This document shows, in pieces, positions 18,552 through 27,570 of a stretch of 64,000 nt of DNA. Made by a program: the position numbers and the translations under genes. Under the pieces are notes generated by a model, which saw nothing but the letters and a program-made list of their open reading frames with translations, had not been told where the DNA came from and searched no databases. This DNA comes from Orenia metallireducens (GTDB lineage Bacteria > Bacillota > Halanaerobiia > Halobacteroidales > Halobacteroidaceae): NCBI RefSeq assembly GCF_001693735.1, contig NZ_LWDV01000010.1:554552-618551 (forward strand), written 5' to 3'. Position 1 is the first letter of the stretch. Every line of letters begins with the position of its first letter.

Positions 18552-19202
18552 TTATCTTGCTCCATCACCAAATATCATTACCAAAGCTGTTCTAATCATA
18601 ATCTCTAAATCTAATAAAGTACTTCTATTTTTTATATATAGCATATCCAGTCTTAATTTCTGTCCAGGAGTTAAATCATATCCACCTTTTACTTGAGCCA
18701 ACCCAGTTACACCAGGCTTTACTAACATACGGTTCTTAAACCCAGGATATTTTCTATCAAATTCCTCTATAAAAACCTCCCGTTCTGGTCGTGGACCAAC
18801 CAAAGTCATATCACCAATTAAAATATTAAAAAATTGAGGTAATTCATCTATTCTAGTCTTACGAATAAACTTACCTACCTTAGTTACCCGACAGTCATTC
18901 TTCTTAGCCCAAACAGCTCCAGTTTTAGCCTCAGCATTTTTAACCATAGACCTGAACTTATAAATTGTAAACTCCTTTCCATTCTCACCTAAACGAGCTT
19001 GTTTAAAGATTATTGGTCCAGGAGATTCTAACTTAATTACAATGGCTGTAAGCAATAAGATAGGTGAAGTAATAATTAAGCCTATAATTGCCACCAGAAG
19101 ATCAATTATACGTTTAACAAATAGATAACCACTCTTATCTAAACTTACCTCCTTTATTAATTCTGGACTAAAAGTATTGACTCTGCTTTCCAATTCAGAC
19201 AT
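18552..19202 (-). CDS. Initiating phosphoglycosyltransferase, small PglC/EpsL type
   Basis: This inner-membrane enzyme moves a sugar-1-phosphate from a UDP-sugar to undecaprenyl phosphate, starting repeat-unit assembly. One hydrophobic segment spans about 29-52 (IIDLLVAIIGLIITSPILLL), then GPIIFKQARLGENGKEF, IYKFRSM, the Asp-Glu catalytic dyad in RIDELPQ, and GDMTLVGPRPER. At 216 residues it is the short form, without the extra N-terminal helices of WbaP. With the dehydratase, aminotransferase and acetyltransferase nearby, diNAc-bacillosamine is a plausible first sugar, but that is inference. A good promoter lies 165 bases upstream. Confidence 0.9.
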   Translation of the reverse strand: MSELESRVNTFSPELIKEVSLDKSGYLFVKRIIDLLVAIIGLIITSPILLLTAIVIKLESPGPIIFKQARLGENGKEFTIYKFRSMVKNAEAKTGAVWAKKNDCRVTKVGKFIRKTRIDELPQFFNILIGDMTLVGPRPEREVFIEEFDRKYPGFKNRMLVKPGVTGLAQVKGGYDLTPGQKLRLDMLYIKNRSTLLDLEIMIRTALVMIFGDGAR

Positions 19203-19366
19203 GATTTAATCCTCCTCACTACTCATTATTAAACTAAAAAATTATATAAGCTATCAAAACTAGCAGAAAACAACTAATATATATAATCCACCCAATAACT
19301 TCTACTAAATAACGCTAAATCCCTTGTTAAATGATTAGTTTACCAAAAAATGAATTAGCTGTTATT

Positions 19367-19394
19367 ATTATAACAAACAACAGACTCTTTTCAA
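19367..19394 (-). promoter_or_regulatory. Sigma-A-type promoter before the phosphoglycosyltransferase gene
   Basis: On the minus strand TTGAAA (19394-19389) is 16 bases from TATAAT (19372-19367), which is preceded by TG to give an extended -10. The transcript would start near 19360, leaving a leader of about 158 bases. Confidence 0.6.
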
Positions 19395-19431
19395 GTATTT
19401 TTAAATAAAACTAAAATATTTATGAATAATA

Positions 19432-20217
19432 TTAACCAAAACTTAATCTTCTCTTTAACTTCTCAAGTAGTCCTTTTCTCTCTTCATATCTACATAATCC
19501 AATAGCATTAACCTCGTCATCATTAATGATAGCAACAGCATTCTTCTGATATCTATTGGCTCTTTCTCCAATCAACTGCTCTAGTCTATCATATCCCTCT
19601 GGTAAACATTCTCTTCTATGATTATTTGAATGTAAATCTGAAGCCATTAATTGCACCATATTATGATTTACTAAGACTTCTGCTGTCTCTTTTACCTCAG
19701 AACCAAACATTCCTAATAAGCTACCTGCATTAAGCTGAGCTAAAATACCATCCTTTACCCAATAATATAGTCGATTAGGATCTGTCTGTATCTCTTTATA
19801 CCGTTCAGGGTGAGCAATAATTGGAGTATATCCCATCACCTTTAAATCATAAAGTAGGTTATCAGTATAATCAGGAATCTTAGTCATAGGAAATTCTACT
19901 AAAATATATCTACCATTATTAATAGTCGGCACTATACCTTCTTTAAGCCGTTTAGCTAAATTAGGCATAATATAGATCTCTGCTCCCGGTAAAATCTTAA
20001 TATTTATCTCTGCTCTATTAAGTTCTTCCTGCAGCTCTTCTACTCGCTTCTTAGTCTCAGCAGGACTAATTCCATATCCCTCTTCCATATAATGGGGAGT
20101 AGCTACAATCATAGTAACACCTTGTCGCTCTGCTTCACGAGCAATCTCTAATGACTCACTTAAGTCTTTTGCTCCATCATCGACATTTGGAAGTATATGA
20201 GTATGAATATCTATCAC
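19432..20217 (-). CDS. cpsB: PHP-family protein-tyrosine phosphatase (CpsB/YwqE type)
   Basis: A metal-dependent phosphatase of 261 residues that removes phosphate from the tyrosine cluster of CpsD-like kinases. The PHP metal ligands are visible: HTHILPNVDDGA at the N-terminus, ATPHYME, AHPERY near residue 138 and ASDLHSNNH near 193. It is cytoplasmic. It lies downstream of the kinase gene with a 230-base gap and its own extended -10 motif, so it can probably be expressed apart from the kinase. Start is GTG with AGGCGGTG seven bases upstream. Confidence 0.92.
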   Translation of the reverse strand: MIDIHTHILPNVDDGAKDLSESLEIAREAERQGVTMIVATPHYMEEGYGISPAETKKRVEELQEELNRAEINIKILPGAEIYIMPNLAKRLKEGIVPTINNGRYILVEFPMTKIPDYTDNLLYDLKVMGYTPIIAHPERYKEIQTDPNRLYYWVKDGILAQLNAGSLLGMFGSEVKETAEVLVNHNMVQLMASDLHSNNHRRECLPEGYDRLEQLIGERANRYQKNAVAIINDDEVNAIGLCRYEERKGLLEKLKRRLSFG

Positions 20218-20269
20218 GATATTTCACCGCCTTCACTCTTATAGTGTAAAATTTCTAATTCTAACTTTT

Positions 20270-20278
20270 ATTATAGCA
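20270..20278 (-). promoter_or_regulatory. Extended -10 promoter element before cpsB
   Basis: TGCTATAAT on the minus strand, 53 bases from the cpsB start. No good -35 box is seen at 16-18 bases, as is common for extended -10 promoters. Confidence 0.4.
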
Positions 20279-20447
20279 AATAGTTACAGATATTTCATGT
20301 AATCAGTCATACAAATTTAAAATATATCTTAAGTTATAAAAAGAAACCAAAACCCTTTCTAGCCTCTTAACTTTTATTTGTGTACATTCATATTGATTAT
20401 AATAATTTTGATTTTTTACACTTAACTGTTAACTATCAATAAATCTC

Positions 20448-21191
20448 CTATCCCTTAAAGCTATTTCCATAATAATAGTAATAATTATAGTATCCACCCT
20501 TAGTACTTACAGGATATTTAGTTATTATAGTTCCAATAATATTGGCATTAGCTTTATCTAGATTCTCCTTAGCTCTAACCATCATCTGTTCTTCTGTTTG
20601 GTGAGAAGCTACTATCAATATAATACCATCCACCTTATTGGATAAGACTGCAGCATCGGTTACAGCAATCACAGGTGGTGTATCTATAAAGACCATATCA
20701 GCTTCTTTCTCTGCCTTTTTGATGACCTCTTCCATACGCTTTGAATTCAATAGTTCAGCAGGGTTAGGAGGAACTGTTCCTGTTGTCACGACTTTTAAGC
20801 CATCTATCCCCGTCTCTCGTAATCCATCCTCAAACTCAATTTCACTAGTTAAGATATTACTTAAGCCCTCAAAGTTAGGGAGATCATAGAACTTATGCTG
20901 CATTGGTTTACGCATATCTGCATCTATGATAACAACCTTCTTTCCATTCTGCGCCATAGAAACAGCTAGATTAGCAATGGTTAAGGACTTTCCTTCACTA
21001 GGACCACTACTAGTAACTGCAATCTTAGTCAATGGATTATCAGGGCTTAAAAAACTAATATTAGTTCTAATAGACCGATAAGCTTCAGAAGCAGGGGACT
21101 TAGGATTATGCTTAACTATCAATTCATTATTACGAGTCTTTAAGAGGCTTCGACTATCCTTCTTATTATTCTTCTTAAATATATTAAACAT
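20448..21191 (-). CDS. cpsD: Bacterial tyrosine kinase (CpsD/CapB type)
   Basis: A BY-kinase of 247 residues that autophosphorylates on C-terminal tyrosines and tunes chain length or export through the Wzz-like partner. Walker A is SSGPSEGKS, Walker A' is VVIIDADMRKP and Walker B is MVFIDTPP; the C-terminus carries a tyrosine cluster (GGYYNYYYYYG). It is the split form, with the membrane activator encoded separately upstream. The ATG at 21191 has GAAGGGGAG six bases upstream and lies just past the stop of that gene; an in-frame ATG at 21209 would overlap it and is less likely. Confidence 0.93.
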   Translation of the reverse strand: MFNIFKKNNKKDSRSLLKTRNNELIVKHNPKSPASEAYRSIRTNISFLSPDNPLTKIAVTSSGPSEGKSLTIANLAVSMAQNGKKVVIIDADMRKPMQHKFYDLPNFEGLSNILTSEIEFEDGLRETGIDGLKVVTTGTVPPNPAELLNSKRMEEVIKKAEKEADMVFIDTPPVIAVTDAAVLSNKVDGIILIVASHQTEEQMMVRAKENLDKANANIIGTIITKYPVSTKGGYYNYYYYYGNSFKG

Positions 21192-21192
21192 C

Positions 21193-22641
21193 TTATTCTC
21201 CCCTTCCATAACCTTGGGAATGATCTATCATATCCAAATGAGGAGTCATACCCAATACAGGCAATCCTGTCAAACGCTCTACATCACTTTCATCCTTAAT
21301 TGTTGTATCTAGATATTCAATTAAGAAGATTACTCCCACAGCTACAAATATCGCTAGCATCATAGCAACTACCATATTCAACTTAACATTAGGTTTAATA
21401 GGAAGCTCACTAGCAATTGCTGGATCTACCACTATAATATCAGAAGTCTTCATCGCCTCTTGAATCTGTGTCTCCTCTTTCTTCTGGCGTAACATAGTAT
21501 AAATGCTTTCAGTTACCTTACTCTCTCTTTGGAGTCTAGCTAACGCAAGTTCTTTTTCTGGTAAAGCACTTAACTCCTCTTTAATTTGATTAATCTGTGC
21601 TTGATAAGTCTTTAGCTGACTTGCTGTAGCAATAATATTAGTCTGTAAGCTAATCACATTACTCTTTAGAGAACTGTAAAGAGGATTAATCGTCTTAGTT
21701 TTTGAGCTAACTATCTCAGTCACTGCTTCTTCTAAACGATTTTTAATCTCTTCTCTCTTCTTCTCTAACTCCAATATCTTAGGATGCTTATCAGTATATG
21801 ACTCCTTCAAACCTGCTAGCTCAACCTCTAAATTAGCCAATTGCTGTTGATGGTTCTTCACTATTGGATTATCAGTTATAACCTTAGTAGATGTAATCTC
21901 TTTATCTTCCTCTGCTAACTTTTTACTCACCTCTGCTAGGCTAACTTCACTCTGTTTTAACTCCACTTCAGCTTTAGCCTTAGCTGTCTCCACCTCAGTT
22001 AGCTTCTCTAAAGTAACCTTGCCCTGCTCTGAAGGTAGAATAACTCCGTGTTCTTCTTTATAATTTAATAATCTATCTTCTAATTCTATCAATTTACTTT
22101 CAGTCTTAGCCAATTGTTCAGTAATAAATTTATCTGCTCCCTTTAGTTCAACACTATTCATTTCCCGATTCTCTTCCATAAACTCTTCTACTATAGTATT
22201 TGCTATATTTCTAGCCATCTCCGCATCTGAATAATTTACAGTAATCGTAATCAGATTATTCTCTCCACCACTGATAGAAATCATCTCTCTTAACTCTTTA
22301 ATTGAGATTAATTCACCTGTCTCTAGATCCCTTAAGTCTAATTTTTCAATAACCTTAGTTAAAATTCTCCTACTTTGTAGAATTTCAGTATAAGTACCTA
22401 CCTTATCATTCTTTCCCATCCCAAAGGAGAGCTGCTCACTGAATAAGTTCTCCATGCCATTATCCTCTTTGACCATTACTAAGGTAGAGGATTGATATAT
22501 CTTAGTTATATTGATACTGATAAAATAACTTGCTAATAGGGCTATTACCATTGCACCGATAACAAACCATTTACGATGCCAGATTATACTAAAATATTCA
22601 CGCAAATCTATCTCTATCATATCTTGCTCAAACTGTTCCAT
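21193..22641 (-). CDS. Wzz/GumC-type polysaccharide co-polymerase
   Basis: An inner-membrane protein of 482 residues that sets polymer length and activates the tyrosine kinase. The first membrane helix is near residues 28-47 (FVIGAMVIALLASYFISI), the second near 435-455 (VVAMMLAIFVAVGVIFLIEYL). Between them is a long periplasmic part with coiled coils around 165-315 and 330-390. PIKPNVKLN before the second helix is the usual proline-rich motif. It has no kinase domain of its own. ATG 22641 has GGGAGGAG upstream; an in-frame GTG at 22659 is inside that region and rejected. Confidence 0.9.
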   Translation of the reverse strand: MEQFEQDMIEIDLREYFSIIWHRKWFVIGAMVIALLASYFISINITKIYQSSTLVMVKEDNGMENLFSEQLSFGMGKNDKVGTYTEILQSRRILTKVIEKLDLRDLETGELISIKELREMISISGGENNLITITVNYSDAEMARNIANTIVEEFMEENREMNSVELKGADKFITEQLAKTESKLIELEDRLLNYKEEHGVILPSEQGKVTLEKLTEVETAKAKAEVELKQSEVSLAEVSKKLAEEDKEITSTKVITDNPIVKNHQQQLANLEVELAGLKESYTDKHPKILELEKKREEIKNRLEEAVTEIVSSKTKTINPLYSSLKSNVISLQTNIIATASQLKTYQAQINQIKEELSALPEKELALARLQRESKVTESIYTMLRQKKEETQIQEAMKTSDIIVVDPAIASELPIKPNVKLNMVVAMMLAIFVAVGVIFLIEYLDTTIKDESDVERLTGLPVLGMTPHLDMIDHSQGYGRGE

Positions 22642-22691
22642 CTTTCTCCTCCCAACCACTATAATTAGATTCTACATAACTAGGTTATAAG

Positions 22692-23570
22692 TTATTCTGT
22701 TAAATCCTTTATTCCGTTTAATCCTCCTATAAAGAAGAAGAGATTTGTCCAAAAGGATGATTTTCTTAAACTATATTTAACTTTCTCAATATAGAGGCTA
22801 TCACCATCTTGTAATAATTTATTACTATTTGAATCAAAAGAGACTATCTTATCCAAATTTAAATTTTCCTTTACTCCTCCTGATACATACTTAACCTGCT
22901 TAGAAGCATCTGTAGTTACTCCACCTGCTTGAGCAATCAAATCATTTATAGTAGCTCCTTGCTTTAACTTATATCTACCAGGACTGCTAACCTCTCCCAC
23001 AATATTCACCTCAATAGCTTCATCCCCTATATAGAGAACATCCCCCTCTTCTAAGAGATAATTCATCTCTGATTTCTTACCAGAAAGTAAATCCTTTAGG
23101 TTAATAGTTAAGGTCTCTTCTCCCCTAGTCAACTTAGCATTACTTAAATCAGCAGTTTCAGTCAAACCACCAGCTAGAGAGATTAGCTCCAATACTCTAC
23201 TTTGTGGTTCTAGCTGATAAGTTCCAGGCTTATCAACTTCGCCTAAAGCCATCACTCTAACCTTTCTATAGCTCTTTAAAACAACATTTACATAAGAAGG
23301 CTCTATCTTAACATACTCTTTTAATTCTGTAATAATTATATCAGTTAGTTGATTAAGGGTTAATCCTTCAGCCTTAATCTCACCTATTAAGGGAAAGGAG
23401 ATATTACCATCAGGCCCTACACTTACCTCCTGCTTTAAATCTTCATGCCCCCAAACAGAAATATAAAGTTGATCATCGATAGTCAACTTATACTCTGCTG
23501 CCATTATTTCCTGTGACATAATAATAGTAATAAATATAAATACAAGCAAAAATACTGATAATCTGCGCAT
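22692..23570 (-). CDS. Polysaccharide export protein (Wza-like), not a lipoprotein
   Basis: A periplasmic/outer-membrane exporter of 292 residues. A signal peptide ends near MAA before EYKLTIDDQLYISVWG. A Poly_export domain (about 25-105) is followed by two SLBB domains (about 107-180 and 187-260). Classical Wza is a lipoprotein, but no lipobox Cys is seen here. The C-terminus has SFWTNLFFFIGGLNG, possibly the amphipathic helix that spans the outer membrane. It is first in the wza-wzz-cpsD operon. ATG 23570 has AGGAGG six bases upstream, better than the GTG directly before it. Confidence 0.88.
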   Translation of the reverse strand: MRRLSVFLLVFIFITIIMSQEIMAAEYKLTIDDQLYISVWGHEDLKQEVSVGPDGNISFPLIGEIKAEGLTLNQLTDIIITELKEYVKIEPSYVNVVLKSYRKVRVMALGEVDKPGTYQLEPQSRVLELISLAGGLTETADLSNAKLTRGEETLTINLKDLLSGKKSEMNYLLEEGDVLYIGDEAIEVNIVGEVSSPGRYKLKQGATINDLIAQAGGVTTDASKQVKYVSGGVKENLNLDKIVSFDSNSNKLLQDGDSLYIEKVKYSLRKSSFWTNLFFFIGGLNGIKDLTE

Positions 23571-23729
23571 CACAAACCTCCTATGAATTATTTATCATTC
23601 CAATATATAATAAATTAAAAATTAATTCTTGTTTATTATATTTCAATAATATAATTGTAAACTCCTGCTCAATTAATAAAATACATCAATTTACTTTAAT
23701 TTCAATATAAATCCAAATAAATCAATACC

Positions 23730-23738
23730 ATTATAACA
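23730..23738 (-). promoter_or_regulatory. Extended -10 promoter element before the export operon
   Basis: TGTTATAAT on the minus strand, 160 bases before the Wza-like gene. A -35 box at normal spacing is not convincing. Confidence 0.4.
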
Positions 23739-23840
23739 TGATGTAGACACTATTATTGAACAATAATCCAGTTTTTTTATAAGAATAATCAAATTAAAAT
23801 TTAAAGTAGCAGACAATCTAATTGTTTAAAAATTGCTTTT

Positions 23841-23869
23841 TTGAATCTTTAAAAGATAAATGCTATAAT
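23841..23869 (+). promoter_or_regulatory. Plus-strand promoter-like sequence with no known gene
   Basis: TTGAAT (23841-23846), a 17-base spacer and TATAAT (23864-23869) preceded by TGC. No plus-strand gene follows; a transcript would run antisense into the GT2 gene ending at 24192. In such AT-rich DNA a chance match is possible. Confidence 0.3.
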
Positions 23870-24191
23870 TTTTAATGACAAATCTCTCTAAATCTATTTA
23901 ATCTAATTATTTCACCATACCATTAAGGTTCAATAACTATTTTATTAAATTATTTGCTGAACAAAATATTAGTTTATCTGAAATCATCTAAATAAAGGAT
24001 TAAAGCCTCATAATTATAATCCCAAAATTGAAAAATAGTATAATTTATTAAAATTATCGTCTTATAAATCCATAGAATTTAACCAATAAAGTAATTAGCT
24101 TCTATTATTTCTTCACTGTTTCTTATTAATTTTCATCTGAGTTATATCTAGTAAGTGCTTACTCCTACAATTAATTGTTAGTGCATATAAA

Positions 24192-24995
24192 TTATTGTTT
24201 TACTAAACCATTATCACAAAAGTACTGGTTTTTAGATTTTTTCTTCTGATATAACTTAAAGTTCTCTTCATAGATATCAGACCTATCTTTTCGTTTGTGA
24301 AATAAATGGTATTGAACAGCTTTATTTCTTAATGATTTGAATTTTATACCAGCTTCTTTTAGACGCCATTTTATATCGTCATCTTCCCCTATAGTAAGGT
24401 TCTTATAGTCTTCATCAAAGCCATTTATCTTATACATATCTTCTTTAGATATACCAAAATTACAGCCTTTTATTGCAACATTTTTAGCTCTTAAATTCAA
24501 TCTAAACCAAGGAAGATATATACCTTCCTCTAAATGACTACTATTTGTTCTAAATAACTTTAATAATGATAGTTGACTTATATCCTTAGTTTCTAATAAT
24601 ATATTAGTAATATCTTCATCCAGCATAACTCTTCTACCATATAAGCAATAATTTAATTTTTGATACTTAGCATACTCTCTTAAAAAATTCTTATGCAAAA
24701 TACAATCCCCATCTATAAAAACTAAAAATTGACCTTGGCTAATCTTTATAGCATCATTCAAAATTTTACACTTCCTTACTCCTATATCAGGATGAGATAC
24801 ATGTTGAATAGAGAAATTGTATTTTTTTCTTTGCTCATTTATAAATTCTTTCATTTTATCAGAATCATTATCTTCAGCAATAATTACTTCAAAATTATTA
24901 TAACTTTGTAATCCAACAGATTGAAGAACTAAATCTAGAAAGTTCATACTTTTATAAACAGAAATTATTAAAGATATTTTCACATTGTAATCCAT
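24192..24995 (-). CDS. Family 2 glycosyltransferase, paralogue A
   Basis: A GT-A enzyme of 267 residues. ISLIISVYKSMNFLDLVLQS opens the domain; VIIAEDNDSDKMKEFI and the DxD-like FIDGDCILH follow. The later GFDEDYKNLTIGEDDDIKWRL segment resembles the galactosyltransferase C-terminal region of chondroitin-synthase-like GT2 enzymes. It is a clear paralogue of the next gene upstream, sharing QYHLFH and the IAEDN motif. It ends the LPS core operon, so a role in core or outer-core sugar addition is inferred. The start has GGGAGG seven bases upstream. Confidence 0.82.
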   Translation of the reverse strand: MDYNVKISLIISVYKSMNFLDLVLQSVGLQSYNNFEVIIAEDNDSDKMKEFINEQRKKYNFSIQHVSHPDIGVRKCKILNDAIKISQGQFLVFIDGDCILHKNFLREYAKYQKLNYCLYGRRVMLDEDITNILLETKDISQLSLLKLFRTNSSHLEEGIYLPWFRLNLRAKNVAIKGCNFGISKEDMYKINGFDEDYKNLTIGEDDDIKWRLKEAGIKFKSLRNKAVQYHLFHKRKDRSDIYEENFKLYQKKKSKNQYFCDNGLVKQ

Positions 24996-25110
24996 CGCTA
25001 AACCTCCCTAGCTAAAACTAATTCTCTTCTTAACAATAAAAATTTTCGATTCCCAGTTTTACCAATAAATTTTTAATTCTCTAATCAAAACACCTTGATA
25101 ATAATACATA

Positions 25111-25917
25111 TTATTCATTTTTAATTAATCCATTTATACAAAATATATTTCCTTCCTTTTTCTTCTGATTATATAACTTCTCATTCTTATTATGGTCTTC
25201 AGTTCTATTTTCTCTACCATGAAATAAATGATATTGTATAGCTAGATTTCTTAAAGATTTAAATTTAATCCCTATTTCTGAAAGTCTCCATTGAAGATCA
25301 GTATCTTCTCCAAAAGTAGGTCTTTCATAGTCTTCATCAAAACCATTTATTTTATAAATCTCATCTTTAAATAGACCAAAATTAGATCCTATAACAAATG
25401 TTCTTCTATTAATAAAATTAAATTTAAAAGGAAAATAAATTCCTTCCTCCAAATGCTTACACCCATTTACTAAAATCCTTAAAAAAGATAATGCTTTAAA
25501 ATTTTTAGTTCTTAAAATCCTATTAGTTAATCTTGAATTTAATAAAACTCTTTTACTAAATAGACAAACCCCTTCACTTCTATTTTTATAATACTCTTCT
25601 AAAAATCTATGATGAAGAATAACATCCCCATCTAAAAAGACTATGAAATCAGTATTAGAAGATTTTATAGCTTTATTTAAAATTTTATTTTTTCTAAAGC
25701 CCTTATCCTGTTGTGATACATGTTTAATTAAAAATAAATGCTTTTTTCTCTCTTCTTCAATAAACTTCTTCATATCTTCTGAATTGTTATCTTCGGCTAT
25801 TATCACTTCAAAATTTTTAAAAGTTTGTATATCCAAGGACTTAAGGAGTAATTCCAAAAAATCTAACCTATTATAAACTGCAATTATAACAGAAATTTGG
25901 GCTGAAGTACTTACCAT
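25111..25917 (-). CDS. Family 2 glycosyltransferase, paralogue B
   Basis: A protein of 268 residues, like its downstream neighbour over the full length. Motifs are ISVIIAVYNRLDFLELLLKS, VIIAEDNNSEDMKKFI, VFLDGDVILHHRFLEEY and GFDEDYERPTFGEDTDLQWR. The best start is ATG 25917 with GGAGGT seven bases upstream; an in-frame GTG at 25932 is part of that site. The pair probably arose by duplication and may add successive or alternative sugars to the LPS core. Donor unknown. Confidence 0.82.
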   Translation of the reverse strand: MVSTSAQISVIIAVYNRLDFLELLLKSLDIQTFKNFEVIIAEDNNSEDMKKFIEEERKKHLFLIKHVSQQDKGFRKNKILNKAIKSSNTDFIVFLDGDVILHHRFLEEYYKNRSEGVCLFSKRVLLNSRLTNRILRTKNFKALSFLRILVNGCKHLEEGIYFPFKFNFINRRTFVIGSNFGLFKDEIYKINGFDEDYERPTFGEDTDLQWRLSEIGIKFKSLRNLAIQYHLFHGRENRTEDHNKNEKLYNQKKKEGNIFCINGLIKNE

Positions 25918-25964
25918 ATAGTTAACCTCCACATATATTCCTTATATTAAAATCATTCAAATTA

Positions 25965-26072
25965 CTATTTTGTATAATATATCTTCTTATTCATAATTGT
26001 TTCAATCTTAAAGTCATTTGCTTCCTTTATTGACCTATCTCTAAACCTTAAATATTTGTTTTCATCAAACAT
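25965..26072 (-). other. Possible 35-codon gene or gene remnant
   Basis: In the 320-bp gap between the ligase-like gene and GT2 paralogue B, a minus-strand frame reads MFDENKYLRFRDRSI and continues to IYYTK before a stop. The same frame is open for 16 more codons upstream with protein-like content (RFDDIRIFVYVIIEEL) but no start. Composition looks coding, unlike the surrounding AT-rich DNA. No good ribosome site is seen, so a decayed gene tail is as likely as a small gene. I do not recognise it. Confidence 0.3.
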
Positions 26073-26237
26073 TAGTTCTTCTATAATTACATAAACAAAA
26101 ATTCTAATATCATCAAATCTTTAACTTATTCTAAACGAGCATATATATATTACCAAAATAATAATAGCTCCAAAAATAATTTTAATATATAATGCTCAAT
26201 TATATAAATTACCAAACTTACCTTTTCTTCTTATATA

Positions 26238-27434
26238 CTACTCTTTTATATTATTACCTTGAATTAATCGATTAATTATCACTGTACTCAAACCCAAAAG
26301 AAACCATGTAGTTCTTCCTATCACTGATTTATAGAAGTTATATTCTGTCATTCCTTGAATCACATAAACACCAAAAACCATTGCAAAGGAAAATAAAATA
26401 AATAACTTGTAATATTCATCATTTACTTTACAGTAACTCCTATACAAGTAAATTAAAATAGAATAAAGTAAATAAATAAAACCTGATAAACCAATAATTC
26501 CAGTTTCAGCTAAAAAGTTGAAGAAGTTATTATGGGCATGGCTACTGGACGTAGTGTTAGGCTGTGTATATGAAGTATCATATACTTCTTGAAAATTACC
26601 TATCCCAACCCCATTAATAGGGTTATCCCTAAACATTAAAATTGAACCCTTCCATAATGCAATTCTACCTAAGTTACTCCTACTGTGCTCTATATCAATA
26701 ATACTTTTAATTCTATTCTGAATTACCTGAGGAGTACATAATCCTAATAAGACTATAATTAATAAAAAGATTGGAATCCATCTCTTATCTCGAATCCAGA
26801 AGACAAGAAATCCTGCTCCAATTAATCCTAACCAGGCCCCACGAGTCTGATTATAAAGTAAAGTCAAAGTAAATAATATAGCCAATATACTATAGCCTAT
26901 AATCCCTTTCAAATCCTTCCTTAACCATACAAGATAAACGATTACAAAAATTAAATAAATTAATAAAAGTGCACCAAAATCTAATGCCATATAATTAGCC
27001 TTAATTCTCCTAATTCCTAAATAATACTTTTGCCAACCAAGAGCATAAATCGATGCTATAGTCATTGATAACAGACCTGTCTTAAATAGTTTGTCTGCCA
27101 ACTTAGCATCTTTGACAGTAGTAATTATCATATAATATAGGATAAAAAATAAAATATAATCCTCTAAACCATCTATACTCTCTTCCAAATTATAAGTACC
27201 AATAAAGGATATCAATATAGTCAATAAAAATATTAATATCGGTAAATTAAAATAATTATTCTTAATACCAGAATTAAAATCTCTAGTTATTACAGCTTTA
27301 GTTAAGTATCCTAAAAAAGCTAATCCAAGACCAATACTTGATCCAGCAATCGATAAAGCTGAACTGAAAGCCATTATAAATAGCCCTCCAATGATTAATT
27401 TATCCAAATAACAGCTAGCTCTCCCAAAACTCAC
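26238..27434 (-). CDS. waaL: O-antigen ligase-like membrane protein
   Basis: An inner-membrane protein of up to 398 residues with about ten to twelve membrane segments. A large periplasmic loop carries the ligase/polymerase signature SSSHAHNNFFNFLAETGIIG near residues 300-319, and NPINGVGIGNF before it. WaaL joins undecaprenyl-linked O-antigen to the lipid A core at the outer face of the inner membrane. Position in the core operon supports ligase over Wzy. The start is uncertain: GTG 27434 has a weak site, while ATG 27374 has GGAGGG nine bases upstream but drops part of the first helix. Confidence 0.8.
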   Translation of the reverse strand: MSFGRASCYLDKLIIGGLFIMAFSSALSIAGSSIGLGLAFLGYLTKAVITRDFNSGIKNNYFNLPILIFLLTILISFIGTYNLEESIDGLEDYILFFILYYMIITTVKDAKLADKLFKTGLLSMTIASIYALGWQKYYLGIRRIKANYMALDFGALLLIYLIFVIVYLVWLRKDLKGIIGYSILAILFTLTLLYNQTRGAWLGLIGAGFLVFWIRDKRWIPIFLLIIVLLGLCTPQVIQNRIKSIIDIEHSRSNLGRIALWKGSILMFRDNPINGVGIGNFQEVYDTSYTQPNTTSSSHAHNNFFNFLAETGIIGLSGFIYLLYSILIYLYRSYCKVNDEYYKLFILFSFAMVFGVYVIQGMTEYNFYKSVIGRTTWFLLGLSTVIINRLIQGNNIKE

Positions 27435-27570
27435 ACAACCACACCCTTAATTATAAATTAACTGCTAAAACCATTACTAATAAACACCTTTTAAAAACTA
27501 AGTATTAATACATTCCAACAAATTTACTTATAGTTATATTGCTAAATATACTTCTTTAAATGAATATTTC

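Larger units (their letters stand above)
23574..24191. other. 618-bp AT-rich gap between LPS core and export operons
   Basis: Apart from the two promoter-like sequences listed separately, I see no open frame, clear hairpin or repeat here. It separates the end of the LPS core operon from the start of the O-antigen/exopolysaccharide operon. Confidence 0.6.
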
